Assembly (NCBI RefSeq): GCF_002896875.1
Contig: NZ_CP023278.1
Span: 248,001 to 312,000, forward strand
Source of the DNA: Nostoc sp. CENA543
GTDB taxonomy: Bacteria; Cyanobacteriota; Cyanobacteriia; Cyanobacteriales; Nostocaceae
Direction: 5' to 3'
DNA: 64,000 nt
The position numbers and the translations under genes are program-made. Positions 25,254 to 33,935 of this stretch are shown piece by piece. Every line of letters starts with the position of its first letter. Position 1 is the first letter of the stretch. The notes under the pieces are model-generated. The model searched no databases, was not told the origin of the DNA, and was given only the letters and a program-made list of their open reading frames with translations.

Positions 25254-25305
25254 CAGGTAGCTGACGGTAAAATTTTTTTGTCAGCTTTTGCATGGTGTCT
25301 ACCTG
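25254..25305 (-). promoter_or_regulatory. Structured 5' leader of rplU-rpmA (candidate autoregulatory element)
   Basis: On the minus strand, GCTGAC (25285-25280) pairs with GTCAGC (25265-25260), and flanking CAGGTA (25305-25300) pairs with TACCTG (25259-25254). The two helices stack on the 3' side with a 14-base bulge on the 5' side. The element ends just before the ribosome-binding region. Ribosomal-protein leaders of this kind often bind the encoded protein; that role here is an inference. Confidence 0.45.
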
Positions 25306-25786
25306 ATCCGAGCAGGAATAAGACAGACAATCTAAAATCATATGCGATTTAGCAATATTTGGTCAACTATTCCCTGGTAGATATTGTCTTTGGTGTCTGG
25401 GAAAATTCCAATACAGAGAATTTACAGAGAATTTATGGAAGAAATTCCCCAAAATTTACGAAATCCTCAAAAAGCTAGATGTAGTTATTACTGACACAGA
25501 ACAGCACCAACAAATCTGAGCCAAGGATTACCCTGACTCAGATTTTCTCTTTATGGGGGAGTGCTAGTGATGGAGTGCGATCGCCTGACATCACAAGAGG
25601 AATGGGGGCAGGGAGCAGGGAGCAAGGGTGAAGACTCAGAGGTAGCTTGTCTTTGCCCCATATCAAGCCGAGCTTCCTAGAAAGACGGGACTTCGCTCCG
25701 CGCTCCAGGATAAAGGCTTGCTCCCCCTGCACCCTGCACCCTTCCCCTCTGCCTCTTCGGTCACACAAACCGAACTTCATACGCAA
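25306..25786. other. Intergenic region upstream of rplU
   Basis: The first 200 bases should include the rplU promoter. From about 25600 the sequence is a mosaic of interspersed repeats (GGGCAGGGAGCAGGGAGCA, then ACGGGACTTCGCTCCGCGCTCC, then CCCTGCACCCTGCACCC). Open frames here, such as 25538-25786 on the minus strand, are repeat-derived. Confidence 0.55.
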
Positions 25787-26092
25787 TTATTCGATTTTGT
25801 CTATTACTAATAAAACTGCTCTTCCTTTGACTCTGGCACGATGTTTAGTTTGGGCAGGTACTATGAACAACTCATGAGCATTCAGCGTTTTTGTTTCGTG
25901 TTCAGTATCAAGATGAACAGTACCAGAAATTACATAGAAACACTCATCACTAATATCATGTGAATGCCAGTTGGCTGTAACATCTTCCATGACCCTCAAG
26001 CGGACATTGTTACCATTAACTTGGGAGATATCAATACTTTTCCAGCTTTCAGTAATGTTATTAGCCCAGTTTAACAAATTATGTGTTTCCAT
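25787..26092 (-). CDS. Small cupin-domain protein
   Basis: A 101-residue single-domain cupin. Motif 1 is NWHSHDISDECFYVISGTVHL (two histidines and a glutamate positioned for metal binding) and motif 2 is LFIVPAQTKHRARV (the last metal histidine). An N-terminal helix (ETHNLLNWANNITESW) precedes the barrel. Such proteins can be dioxygenases, isomerases or sugar-binding proteins; the sequence does not tell which. It is divergent from the nucleotidyltransferase gene, sharing a 58-base intergenic promoter region. Confidence 0.88.
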   Translation of the reverse strand: METHNLLNWANNITESWKSIDISQVNGNNVRLRVMEDVTANWHSHDISDECFYVISGTVHLDTEHETKTLNAHELFIVPAQTKHRARVKGRAVLLVIDKIE

Positions 26093-26150
26093 ACATTAAC
26101 TCTACTGATGAATTTATAAGTTAGGATATCTGTTATTTTAAAACTAGCCT

Positions 26151-27239
26151 ATGAAAAGAATTGACGTTGAAAACAGAACTATTTTAATCGGTTTAGCTGG
26201 TAGCCACGGCTATGGCTTAAACCGTCCTGAATCTGATTTTGATTTTCGAGGTGTGTTTATTGCACCTAAAAAATACTATTTGGGATTTGACAAGGTTGAA
26301 CAAAAAGATGACGGTTGGGATGAACCTGGGATTTTCCCTTTTATCGATGGCAATAAAGATACGGTAATTTATGAATTGAGAAAGGTTTTGCAATTATTAG
26401 CCGGGGCAAATCCCAATGTTTTAGAATTACTGTGGTTGCCTAATTATCCTGTTTTAACTGATGTCGGTCAGCATTTAATTAAGCATAGAAAAATATTTTT
26501 AAGTAAGAAAGTCAAGCATACTTATTCTGGTTATGCTTTTGCTCAAATCAAAAAGATGGAAACCCATCGTAAGTGGTTATTACATCCGCCACAAAAAAAG
26601 CCCCTACCATCTGATTTTGGTATCGAAAATGAAGAACCTTTAATTAAAGATGAATTAAACGCTTTTCTGGAGTATCTTTATATTTTAATTAGAGGCAGAA
26701 TTGAGTTTTTAGAAGAGGCTGAACAATTATATAAGTTGCTGACGGCTGATATTGATTTTAAAGGTGTTTTGAAACAGTACACTTTACCTGACGAAGTTTT
26801 GGAGTATACGCAAAAATTAACTAATAGTCGGGGTGATTTTATTCGCTTGCTACAAAAGAGTCAAAGTTATCAGGTAGCTTTGAGGGAATGGAAAGCTTAT
26901 ATATCATGGCAAGAAAATCGCAATCCTGCTAGGGCAGAAATGGAAAGAAAGTCAGGTTTTGACTTAAAACATGGAATGCACTGCATTAGACTGCTACGCA
27001 GTGGTTTAGAAATATTGCAGACAGGTAGAGTAATTGTTGATAGGAGAGTAGCAGGTGATGTTGATGATTTAAAAGCTATTCTCAAGGGTGCATATTCTTA
27101 TGAACAAGTGATGCAAATGGCAAATGATTTAGTGGCTCAAATGGATGCTGTTTATGACCAATCGACTTTACCGCATCACCCAAATTTAGAAAAGATTAAT
27201 GATTTGTGTATGGAATTAGTAGAAATGCAAGGGTGGTAA
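26151..27239 (+). CDS. Polymerase beta-type nucleotidyltransferase (YcgL/RlaP family)
   Basis: The product is 362 residues. The nucleotidyltransferase signature is near the N-terminus: GLAGSHGYGLNRPESDFDFRG gives the G-S helix and the two metal-binding aspartates of DFDF. The rest is helical, with a basic KKMETHRKWLLHPP segment (about 135-150) and a second half rich in aromatic helices. This matches the predicted nucleotidyltransferase family that includes RlaP, associated with RNA repair loci in some bacteria. No ligase or other RNA-repair gene is adjacent here, so the substrate is unknown. Confidence 0.85.
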   Translation: MKRIDVENRTILIGLAGSHGYGLNRPESDFDFRGVFIAPKKYYLGFDKVEQKDDGWDEPGIFPFIDGNKDTVIYELRKVLQLLAGANPNVLELLWLPNYPVLTDVGQHLIKHRKIFLSKKVKHTYSGYAFAQIKKMETHRKWLLHPPQKKPLPSDFGIENEEPLIKDELNAFLEYLYILIRGRIEFLEEAEQLYKLLTADIDFKGVLKQYTLPDEVLEYTQKLTNSRGDFIRLLQKSQSYQVALREWKAYISWQENRNPARAEMERKSGFDLKHGMHCIRLLRSGLEILQTGRVIVDRRVAGDVDDLKAILKGAYSYEQVMQMANDLVAQMDAVYDQSTLPHHPNLEKINDLCMELVEMQGW

Positions 27240-27276
27240 TTGGGCATTGGGCATTGGGGATGGGGAAAAGAAATGC

Positions 27277-27597
27277 TCAATCATTTTTGCTTTTAATAAA
27301 CTCAAGGGTGTTGAGTGTGTCAGCAAGCCCATAAAAGCTAATGAGGAGTAATATGATTGCTGCTATTTGGGTGACTCTGGTTTGGGGCGAGGGTGCGATC
27401 GCTTCTCGGACTAAAATAGACATAGCAGCCCCTACTGACAAACTTAAACACAAGATAAAATAGGGTTTGTCTGGTGTAATCATTGCAACTGTCAACATAG
27501 CGATCGCTAGCGTCAGCATGATTAACTCTACTAAACTAGGGGGATTGTATTGACTAGCTACAATGAAACTGTTCAACCAAAATCGCCAAATTCTCAT
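27277..27597 (-). CDS. Small membrane protein of unknown function
   Basis: The product is 106 residues with three hydrophobic segments (about 22-42, 46-62 and 76-95) and a short basic N-terminus MRIWRFWLNSF. No recognisable domain. The frame is intact and cyanobacterial in composition. It is convergent with the nucleotidyltransferase gene. Upstream lies a TGAGTGATGAG tandem repeat block (about 27599-27650) in which its promoter would have to lie. Confidence 0.6.
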   Translation of the reverse strand: MRIWRFWLNSFIVASQYNPPSLVELIMLTLAIAMLTVAMITPDKPYFILCLSLSVGAAMSILVREAIAPSPQTRVTQIAAIILLLISFYGLADTLNTLEFIKSKND

Positions 27598-27711
27598 AGT
27601 GAGTGATGAGTGCTGAGTGATGAGTGATGAGTAATGAGTAATAAGTAAACAGTAATTTCTACAGCTATTTTTTGCTATTTCAGTAATATTGTGCCTGATA
27701 ACTCATAAATG

Positions 27712-27734
27712 AGGGTTGAACAATGTTCAACCCT
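27712..27734. terminator. Hairpin AGGGTTGAAC-AAT-GTTCAACCCT downstream of chlI
   Basis: A ten-base perfect stem with a 3-base loop lies about 45 bases after chlI. On the minus strand a T-run precedes the stem instead of following it, so it may work as an RNA-stabilising 3' hairpin and not as a classical terminator. Confidence 0.5.
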
Positions 27735-27780
27735 GAAAAAACATTTGTATGTTGGTATTGGTATTTTCGACGGCAAATGA

Positions 27781-28905
27781 CTATCTAACACCTGTCTTCA
27801 TTTGACCTGTACCATTCCTTTGGTTAGTGTCATCTTCGGCAATTTCTACACCAAAAACGCGACCAAAAGTTTTTTCTACTTTATAGCCAGAATCAATTGA
27901 TTCTAAGGGGTCTTTCCGTAGGCGGTGACGCAGACATAAAGTAATGACGCGACGGATATCATCAACTGTAACTTCGGTGCGACCTTCAAAAGCGGTTAAT
28001 GCTTTAGCGGCGCGGTTGGTGACAATATCACCACGTAAGCCGTCAACATCTAATTCTGAACAGACCTCTGAGATTTTCACCCGTAGGTCATAGTCTAGTT
28101 TGACTTCTGGTAGTAGCTTTTGTGCGTTAACAATTTTCTCTTGCAGAGATTCTTGCTCTGTTTTGTATTTTTCGAGGAATCCTGGCGGATTTTGGTCAAA
28201 CTCTGACCTTTGCTCGACGATTTGCACCCTTAAGGCTGGTTCTTTAACGGTGTGAATTTCCGCGTGCATACCAAATCGGTCAAGCAATTGGGGACGCAGT
28301 TCACCTTCTTCTGGGTTTCCTGAGCCTACTAGTACAAATCTAGCTGGGTGACGGATGGAAATACCTTCCCGTTCTACGGTGTTCCAACCGCTAGCGGCAG
28401 AATCGAGAAGTACGTCTACAAGGTGGTCATCTAGCAAGTTGACTTCATCGACGTAAAGTATACCCCGATTGGCTTTAGCTAGCAGTCCAGGTTCAAAAGC
28501 TTTTACACCTTCCGATAAAGCTTTTTCGATGTCGATAGTACCACAAACGCGGTCTTCTGTAGCTCCCAGGGGGAGGTCTACCATTTGGACTTTCTTCAGT
28601 TCAACGGGAATTTCAGACCCTTGGTCAACCTTCTGGCGGACTTCATCGCTCATCAGGTCAGGGTCGCGGGGGTCGCTGTTGAAGGGGTCATTGGCGACTA
28701 CGGAGATTTCTGGCAAGAGGTCAGCCAACGCCCGGATAGTTGTGGATTTACCTGTACCGCGATCGCCCATAATCATTACACCACCGATTTTGGGATCAAT
28801 CACGTTCAACAGTAGTGCCAGCTTCATTTCTTCCTGGCCTACAATTGCCGTAAATGGAAACACCACGCGACGCGCACTTGCCGTGGATTGAGCAGTTGGA
28901 GTCAC
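27781..28905 (-). CDS. chlI: Magnesium chelatase ATPase subunit I
   Basis: The 374-residue AAA+ subunit of the ChlI-ChlD-ChlH complex inserts Mg2+ into protoporphyrin IX, the first committed step of chlorophyll synthesis. Seen: Walker [20 protein letters not shown] near residue 47, the chelatase-type [16 protein letters not shown] insert near 115, Walker [18 protein letters not shown] near 148, and sensor/arginine-finger region [19 protein letters not shown] near 193. The length is normal, although the extreme C-terminus ([16 protein letters not shown]) is variable. It is monocistronic by spacing. Confidence 0.98.
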   Translation of the reverse strand: MTPTAQSTASARRVVFPFTAIVGQEEMKLALLLNVIDPKIGGVMIMGDRGTGKSTTIRALADLLPEISVVANDPFNSDPRDPDLMSDEVRQKVDQGSEIPVELKKVQMVDLPLGATEDRVCGTIDIEKALSEGVKAFEPGLLAKANRGILYVDEVNLLDDHLVDVLLDSAASGWNTVEREGISIRHPARFVLVGSGNPEEGELRPQLLDRFGMHAEIHTVKEPALRVQIVEQRSEFDQNPPGFLEKYKTEQESLQEKIVNAQKLLPEVKLDYDLRVKISEVCSELDVDGLRGDIVTNRAAKALTAFEGRTEVTVDDIRRVITLCLRHRLRKDPLESIDSGYKVEKTFGRVFGVEIAEDDTNQRNGTGQMKTGVR

Positions 28906-29039
28906 TAAATTACCTTAATAATATCTTTCTTATTACAGTTCTTTATTGTGCCACAATTGGGGGTTGGGAAATTATTAAAAAAAGGCGTGTAGGAGAGGTT
29001 TCATCCCAATGCCCAATCCCCCATGCCCCGTGCCTCATA

Positions 29040-30230
29040 TTAAAACATCCGTCGCCGTTGACGTTTCTTTTCTAGTTGAGGTCTATGTAGGGGTACAACT
29101 TCGGCTTCACTGCTTTCTCTAGCTACTCGAATGAGTATGGCTGCACCAATTAAGCTAGCAATCATCGAGTTACCACCATAGCTAAACATAGGCAAGGGTA
29201 AACCTGTTGTGGGTAATGCACCTGTAGCTACGGCAATATGTAGCAGTGATTGTCCTACCATAACGATGGTGATACCCATTGCTACTAAACGGTGAATGGG
29301 GTTTTTTGCTTTCAGTGCTACCATTAAGCCGAGTGTGGCGAATGCTGCTAACATCAGTAACAGTACAATACTGCCAACAAAGCCAAACTCCTCGGCGAAG
29401 ACCGCAAAAATAAAATCTGTATCTTGAATTGGCAGATAAAATAACTTCTGTTGGGACATTCCAAAGCCTGCGCCCCAGGTTTTACCAGATCCTACGGCTA
29501 AAAGACTCTGTACTAATTGATAGCCGTCTCCGGTAGCATCCGCCCAAGGATTGAGAAATGACATTACGCGCTTGCGTTGGTATTCTTTAATGCTGATACT
29601 GAGTATTCCTAATGCAAATCCCCCGATGGCTGTACTGGTTAAATACTTGTAAGGTACACCACCAGCTAGTGCTATCAGCCAGATGGTAATTCCACAAAGG
29701 GCGGCTGTACTTAAGTTGGGTTGGGCAAGAATTCCTAAAATTACTAAGCCAAAGATAGCTAGCCAAGTTAAACGAATGCGCCAGGCTAATTTTTCCCATT
29801 GTCCGAACAGCCGCGCACTTTGTAGCACTAAAAAGGGTTTAATTAATTCGGAAGGTTGAATGGGAATTGGCCCTAAAGCTATCCAACGGGCTGCGTCAAA
29901 GGCTTTTTTTCCCAAACCTGGAACTAAAGTCACAAAAATTAATAATAAAAATATACCTAAAAACCAATGGGACGCGCCTAAAATTTTCTGCAAAGGTCGA
30001 TTCACAATAAAGTTGAATCCAAACAGCGATGCAAGTACCCAAAGAATTTGTCGCTTAAAGTAATATAGTCCATCACCTTGACGAACATCAGCCACCACGT
30101 AGGATGCTGAAAAGAGGATAATCAAACCGACAAATAACCAAATAAATGTCAACCAACGCAACAACCGCGCCTCTAATGCCCAGTTGGAGACAGAATCATC
30201 AAAAATTGGAATCAGGTTGCGTAGATTCAC
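29040..30230 (-). CDS. ftsW: FtsW/RodA/SpoVE family peptidoglycan polymerase (FtsW type)
   Basis: A SEDS-family membrane protein of 396 residues that polymerises lipid II glycan strands during division. About ten hydrophobic spans are visible. Signature segments: RWIALGPIPIQPSELIKP (about 130-147), the RVMSFLNPWADATGDGYQ loop (about 230-247), and PTTGLPLPMFSYGGNSM (about 345-361). The division-type paralog is favoured over RodA by general resemblance only. The open frame continues to an ATG at 30320, but those 30 residues come from a CAATTCG repeat block; the GTG at 30230 is the likelier start. Confidence 0.88.
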   Translation of the reverse strand: MNLRNLIPIFDDSVSNWALEARLLRWLTFIWLFVGLIILFSASYVVADVRQGDGLYYFKRQILWVLASLFGFNFIVNRPLQKILGASHWFLGIFLLLIFVTLVPGLGKKAFDAARWIALGPIPIQPSELIKPFLVLQSARLFGQWEKLAWRIRLTWLAIFGLVILGILAQPNLSTAALCGITIWLIALAGGVPYKYLTSTAIGGFALGILSISIKEYQRKRVMSFLNPWADATGDGYQLVQSLLAVGSGKTWGAGFGMSQQKLFYLPIQDTDFIFAVFAEEFGFVGSIVLLLMLAAFATLGLMVALKAKNPIHRLVAMGITIVMVGQSLLHIAVATGALPTTGLPLPMFSYGGNSMIASLIGAAILIRVARESSEAEVVPLHRPQLEKKRQRRRMF

Positions 30231-30267
30231 GATGCCGTTATATGTAAAAGGTAAGGAGTTGTTAAAG

Positions 30268-30345
30268 CAATTCGCAATTCGCAATGGGCTAACGCCCCGC
30301 TTCGCTAACGCAATTCGCAATTCGCAATTTGGGGGTTTAAACCCC
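30268..30345. repeat. CAATTCG tandem repeats with a GC-rich insert
   Basis: Units of CAATTCG occur on both sides of GGGCTAACGCCCCGCTTCGCTAACG. The block makes the ftsW frame look longer than it is. Confidence 0.8.
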
Positions 30346-30381
30346 TCAATTTTGTTAAAAGTTAGGAATTACACTCATAAC

Positions 30382-31377
30382 TTATAACTCAAAATTAGTA
30401 ATGTGATGCACTGCGGCGATCGCGCCATTGATGTAATTTGGAATTAACTGACGGTCTTTGACTGTATCGAGAATTTGTTTGACTGTAAAGAGTGCATCGG
30501 GGATGTTACGCACCTGGTAAACTTTGTTGGCTCTTTGTTGCTGGCGATCGTACAGTCTTGGTAGTGGTAGTGCTACTAAAGGTACACCCACAGAAGTACA
30601 TTCGTAAACTGTGTTGTATCCAGCACTGCCAACAACTATATCAGCTGCGGCAAAACATTCGATGCCTGGATGGTGAAACAACCAGAAATTACGTAAATCT
30701 TCACTAGGACAGTGAGGGGATAAAATTCTCACAGCGCATTCGGGGAAGGCTGTGTGTAGTTGTAGGGTAAGTTGAGTAAATAAGGGTAACTCTGAGATTT
30801 GCCCAGCCGCACAAACTAGGATAATTTTACGGCTATCATCGACTTTGAGAATCTGCGATCGCACAATTTTTCGGTCTGGTAATTCCTCTGGGTGGCGAAT
30901 TAACCACGGTGCTGTGTGTATTACTCCTGGTAAATCTCCTAAAGGTAAATCTTTTCCTTCTCCTGGGATAATTACCGCCTGAAAATTTTCAGTGACAAAT
31001 GAGCGCAAATTTTTAACTTCTACATATCGGGGATTTATATCTCGGTGAATCAAGATTTTTGGTATGTTGTGTAGTTGCGGTAATATATCCGCTAATTCAC
31101 CGCCTAATCCTCTAGGAAAGGTATCAATAATTAAGCAATTATATCTAGTAGCATTAGTATTAAAAATTTCTCTTACTTTCCAACAGGTTGCAGCAAAGCT
31201 ATCACTATCAGCAATCTGATGTAATAAGCAATCTTGTTTACTGATGTACTGTGCATAGGGACTATTAGTAATGATTTCTATGCTTCTTTGGTTAAGGGCA
31301 ATTCTCCCCAAAGATAAAGCACGATTAATATGTCCCCAACCGCCACCAAGAGCGTAAATTAACCAAGTTTTAGTCAA
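30382..31377 (-). CDS. MurG-like glycosyltransferase (GT28 C-terminal fold)
   Basis: The product is 331 residues with an N-terminal glycine-rich acceptor/nucleotide site LIYALGGGWGHINRAL. Its C-terminal half is typical of GT-B enzymes of the MurG/GT28 type (VCAAGQISELPLF near 205, then GSAGYNTVYECTSVGVPLVALP near 275, the UDP-sugar-binding loop). It is not canonical MurG, which has a TGGHVFPALA-like N-terminus. Substrate unknown. It lies directly upstream of ftsW on the same strand, 150 bases apart. The only start in reach is TTG at 31377, which lies inside a TTGACTA repeat block. Confidence 0.78.
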   Translation of the reverse strand: MTKTWLIYALGGGWGHINRALSLGRIALNQRSIEIITNSPYAQYISKQDCLLHQIADSDSFAATCWKVREIFNTNATRYNCLIIDTFPRGLGGELADILPQLHNIPKILIHRDINPRYVEVKNLRSFVTENFQAVIIPGEGKDLPLGDLPGVIHTAPWLIRHPEELPDRKIVRSQILKVDDSRKIILVCAAGQISELPLFTQLTLQLHTAFPECAVRILSPHCPSEDLRNFWLFHHPGIECFAAADIVVGSAGYNTVYECTSVGVPLVALPLPRLYDRQQQRANKVYQVRNIPDALFTVKQILDTVKDRQLIPNYINGAIAAVHHITNFEL

Positions 31378-31437
31378 TAGTTATTAGTCAATAGTTATTA
31401 GTCAATAGTTATTAGTCAATAGTCATTAGTCATTAGG
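31371..31437. repeat. Heptamer repeat block (TTATTAGTCAATAG units)
   Basis: Four copies of a 14-base double unit ending in TCATTAG repeats. Its first unit contains the TTG start codon of the minus-strand glycosyltransferase. Confidence 0.88.
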
Positions 31438-31555
31438 CATAGGGCATTGAGAATTTAGATATATAAATAATATCCCTTGTCCCCAGTCCCCAATCCCTCG
31501 GCTGGCAAATTAAACTATTCTTCCTTTTGCCTTTTGCCTTTTTACTTTTGCCTTT

Positions 31556-32170
31556 TCAACTCGCTCCCATATTGGTTTCAAAGTCGCTATCTCTTTCTGT
31601 TTCAAAACTTATTCCGTCGGATTCTGTAAAGTCTACATTACCTGTTTCTGGGTCATAATCATAGCGATCGCGGTTATAGTAATAATCTCTACTCCACGAA
31701 CTAGACCGATAATCACCATAGTCAGGGTAGTAAGCGTAGTCTTCTTCATAGAACTGGTGACAGTGGGGACAATTGGTGGTGTCTGTTCGTCCACAGCGAC
31801 GTTTGAACAAAAAACCCACCATGCGATCGCACTCCCAACCATCTTTTGTGGTAAGGTTAATGACGATTTCGCAATTACCAATTTGAATGCGATCGCTATC
31901 ATTAATACTACCAGTTGTTATCTGTACACTATTAATTTTAATACCGCTATTAGTATTCTGATCTATAATAACTAATTCTTGATTTTGCCAAATAATTAAA
32001 GCATGATAATCAGCGATTAAATCGTCTTTAATGACAATTCGAGAAACTCTTTGATCATCAATTTGTTGTGGCATGGCTGTAAATTCTTTGCCTATTGCCA
32101 CTGGTATTTGTAATAATGGTTCACGGCGATCGCCTGTATTGGGATCTAACCAAGATAATTTTATTTGCAA
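31556..32170 (-). CDS. FHA-like domain protein with a zinc-ribbon remnant and a tyrosine-rich tail
   Basis: A 204-residue protein. Residues about 20-105 look like a forkhead-associated domain (VAIGKEF, then VSRIVIKDDLIADYHALI in the position of the usual R...S..H, and DQNTNSGIKIN for the N-S-G loop). The phosphothreonine-binding residues are only partly kept. CGRTDTTNCPHCHQF (about 125-139) resembles half of a zinc ribbon. The tail is dominated by Y, D and R (DYAYYPDYGDYRSSSWSRD). It is the last gene of a tight three-gene operon. A signalling or scaffold role is likely but not demonstrated. Confidence 0.7.
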   Translation of the reverse strand: MQIKLSWLDPNTGDRREPLLQIPVAIGKEFTAMPQQIDDQRVSRIVIKDDLIADYHALIIWQNQELVIIDQNTNSGIKINSVQITTGSINDSDRIQIGNCEIVINLTTKDGWECDRMVGFLFKRRCGRTDTTNCPHCHQFYEEDYAYYPDYGDYRSSSWSRDYYYNRDRYDYDPETGNVDFTESDGISFETERDSDFETNMGAS

Positions 32171-32176
32171 GGTTGC

Positions 32177-32866
32177 TCAACCTCCTGTTAAATTCACAGC
32201 GTAAGCTAAAGCTGCTTGTTGTTCGCGGGTGAGGGAATCTAATCCAAAGCACGCGAATGCAATAGGAGACATATTTGATTTTGTAGAAAATACAGTACCA
32301 CCAGAGGCATTTTTTAAGGAAATTTTACCTTCTTTTATTCTCACTTGATAAACTAATTTCTTATCCGGTGTGGTAATTTCTAAGCCAGCTTTATTAGTGG
32401 TAATTTGATACAATTGTTTTTTAGTATTATCTTCTAGCTGATAGGTATTATCACTGTTACGTTTGAGAAAATATATATCTTTTTTCTCAGCATCTTGGAT
32501 TGTCCAAGAACCATCAGCATTGATGATATATCCTAAAACTTTATCTTGGGCATTTTTGATTTTGATTTTACCAGAATCATCAGTTTTAATTCTAGCTAAT
32601 TCCTCGTCTTTACCATCAACTAACTTAGCTCCATCTGTCCGTTGCTTAATAGCAAATAAATCAGCACCACCTTCTGTTTTAAACTTAATTTTCTCTGTTT
32701 TATCTATAACATTATTGACAGGCGTAGCTGCTACCGTTTCATTAATATTAGGTGGTAAAGTATTAACTTGATTAGGTGGAAGATTATTCGCTTGATTATT
32801 ACTGCAACTTACAGAAGATAAAATCAAAATACTGAAGATTAAACCCTGAATAATTATTTTTTTCAT
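32177..32866 (-). CDS. Lipoprotein of unknown function
   Basis: The product is 229 residues. The N-terminal signal (KKIIIQGLIFSILILSS) ends in the lipobox VSC at residue 21. After an N/P-rich linker the body is a run of beta-hairpin-like repeats (KIKFKTEGGADLF, ELARIKTDDSGKI, YFLKRNSDNTYQLED, LYQITTNKAGLEIT). It closes with a hydrophobic helix near FACFGLDSLTREQQAALAYA. It is the middle gene of the operon, six bases before the FHA gene and four bases after the upstream gene. It is probably anchored on the periplasmic side of a membrane. Confidence 0.75.
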   Translation of the reverse strand: MKKIIIQGLIFSILILSSVSCSNNQANNLPPNQVNTLPPNINETVAATPVNNVIDKTEKIKFKTEGGADLFAIKQRTDGAKLVDGKDEELARIKTDDSGKIKIKNAQDKVLGYIINADGSWTIQDAEKKDIYFLKRNSDNTYQLEDNTKKQLYQITTNKAGLEITTPDKKLVYQVRIKEGKISLKNASGGTVFSTKSNMSPIAFACFGLDSLTREQQAALAYAVNLTGG

Positions 32867-32870
32867 ATGT

Positions 32871-33773
32871 TTATTTTGTGAGCATTTTTGCTAAATTGAG
32901 GACTTGATAACTACTCAAAAACATAGCAGTAATCGTTTGATATACTTTATCTTGAGCATTTACAAATTGGGGTGCAACTCTCGCAGTGATATAAATCGCT
33001 TCATCTGTAATTCTCAATCTTCTGAGACTTGATGATATCGGTAGCTTAATGGCATGATTAACTTCTTGTTGTAAAAGCTTGATTGCTCCATATCGTTTTT
33101 TTGGATAAGTTAAGCTGATGCTAATATCTAACCCTCCCGATTTACTTTTTGATTTATATTTACTCTTGCCGCTACTACCACGTTTCCAGCCATACTGCTT
33201 TTTTAAAATTTCAGTTAAACTTAATTCAAAATATGTTTTATCTATAAATTGTCCTTTAATTGTCAACCATGATTGAGTATAACTATCAATTTTCCACCCA
33301 GCTTTATAAGGATGATCAATTGTTCCTGTTTTGTTCTCTACTTTATCCAGAGATTTAAAAGATAGACCTAAATCTATGAGCGCATCTTCCTTGATATCAC
33401 GATAGAGCATTTGTATGACTTTTTTGGTTAAGTCATATCGATAGTTTTGCAAGTTTAATCGCTGGAATTTAAAATACATAAATAATGTATAAATCCCATA
33501 AATTATTAAGAAAAATGCTATCAATATTGAAAGTAGTAGAATTACTCCTAATAATTCAGTATTAGTTAATAATAAGGAAATGACAAATAAGATAACAAAT
33601 AGAGCGACGATTCCCAAAAAGCAAAAAAGTGCAATTTTACCATATCGTTTTTGCTGAATTTCGGCGAAACTATCAAGTTCTGCTATCTTTTGTAAATCAT
33701 CTAAAACATTTTTGATGGAAGACTTGACGGTATAGATCCGAGATTTACGAATTTCTTCTAGTTCGACAGTCAT
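32871..33773 (-). CDS. Two-span membrane protein of unknown function
   Basis: A 300-residue protein. The N-terminal helix (residues 1-45) contains KNVLDDLQKIAELDSFAEIQ and precedes two adjacent hydrophobic segments at about 48-70 and 74-98. The remaining 200 residues are soluble, with a basic low-complexity loop GSSGKSKYKSKSKSGG near 205. No known domain is recognised. It is the first gene of the operon with the lipoprotein and FHA genes, which suggests a joint envelope-associated complex. Divergent from the GT4 gene at 33936. Confidence 0.72.
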   Translation of the reverse strand: MTVELEEIRKSRIYTVKSSIKNVLDDLQKIAELDSFAEIQQKRYGKIALFCFLGIVALFVILFVISLLLTNTELLGVILLLSILIAFFLIIYGIYTLFMYFKFQRLNLQNYRYDLTKKVIQMLYRDIKEDALIDLGLSFKSLDKVENKTGTIDHPYKAGWKIDSYTQSWLTIKGQFIDKTYFELSLTEILKKQYGWKRGSSGKSKYKSKSKSGGLDISISLTYPKKRYGAIKLLQQEVNHAIKLPISSSLRRLRITDEAIYITARVAPQFVNAQDKVYQTITAMFLSSYQVLNLAKMLTK

Positions 33774-33935
33774 TTTATTGAGATTCCACCATTAAGAGTT
33801 TTTCTGAGTTTTTTAAACTTAGGTTAATTTAAATGTCGATTCTCTTATTCAAAGATGTTTTAACTAAAATAGAAAAGTTTTGCTGCAAGTATACCAAAAT
33901 AAAAAAATATGTGTCAACGAAATGTATAAATATCT

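Noticed and set aside
25538-25786. 82-codon minus-strand frame downstream of the cupin gene
   Set aside because: Composed of interspersed repeats (GCAGGGAGCAGGG, ACTTCGCTCC types).
30382-31377. Calling this gene murG
   Set aside because: N-terminus GGGWGHINRAL differs from the MurG signature; only the GT-B/GT28 class is supported even though ftsW is adjacent.
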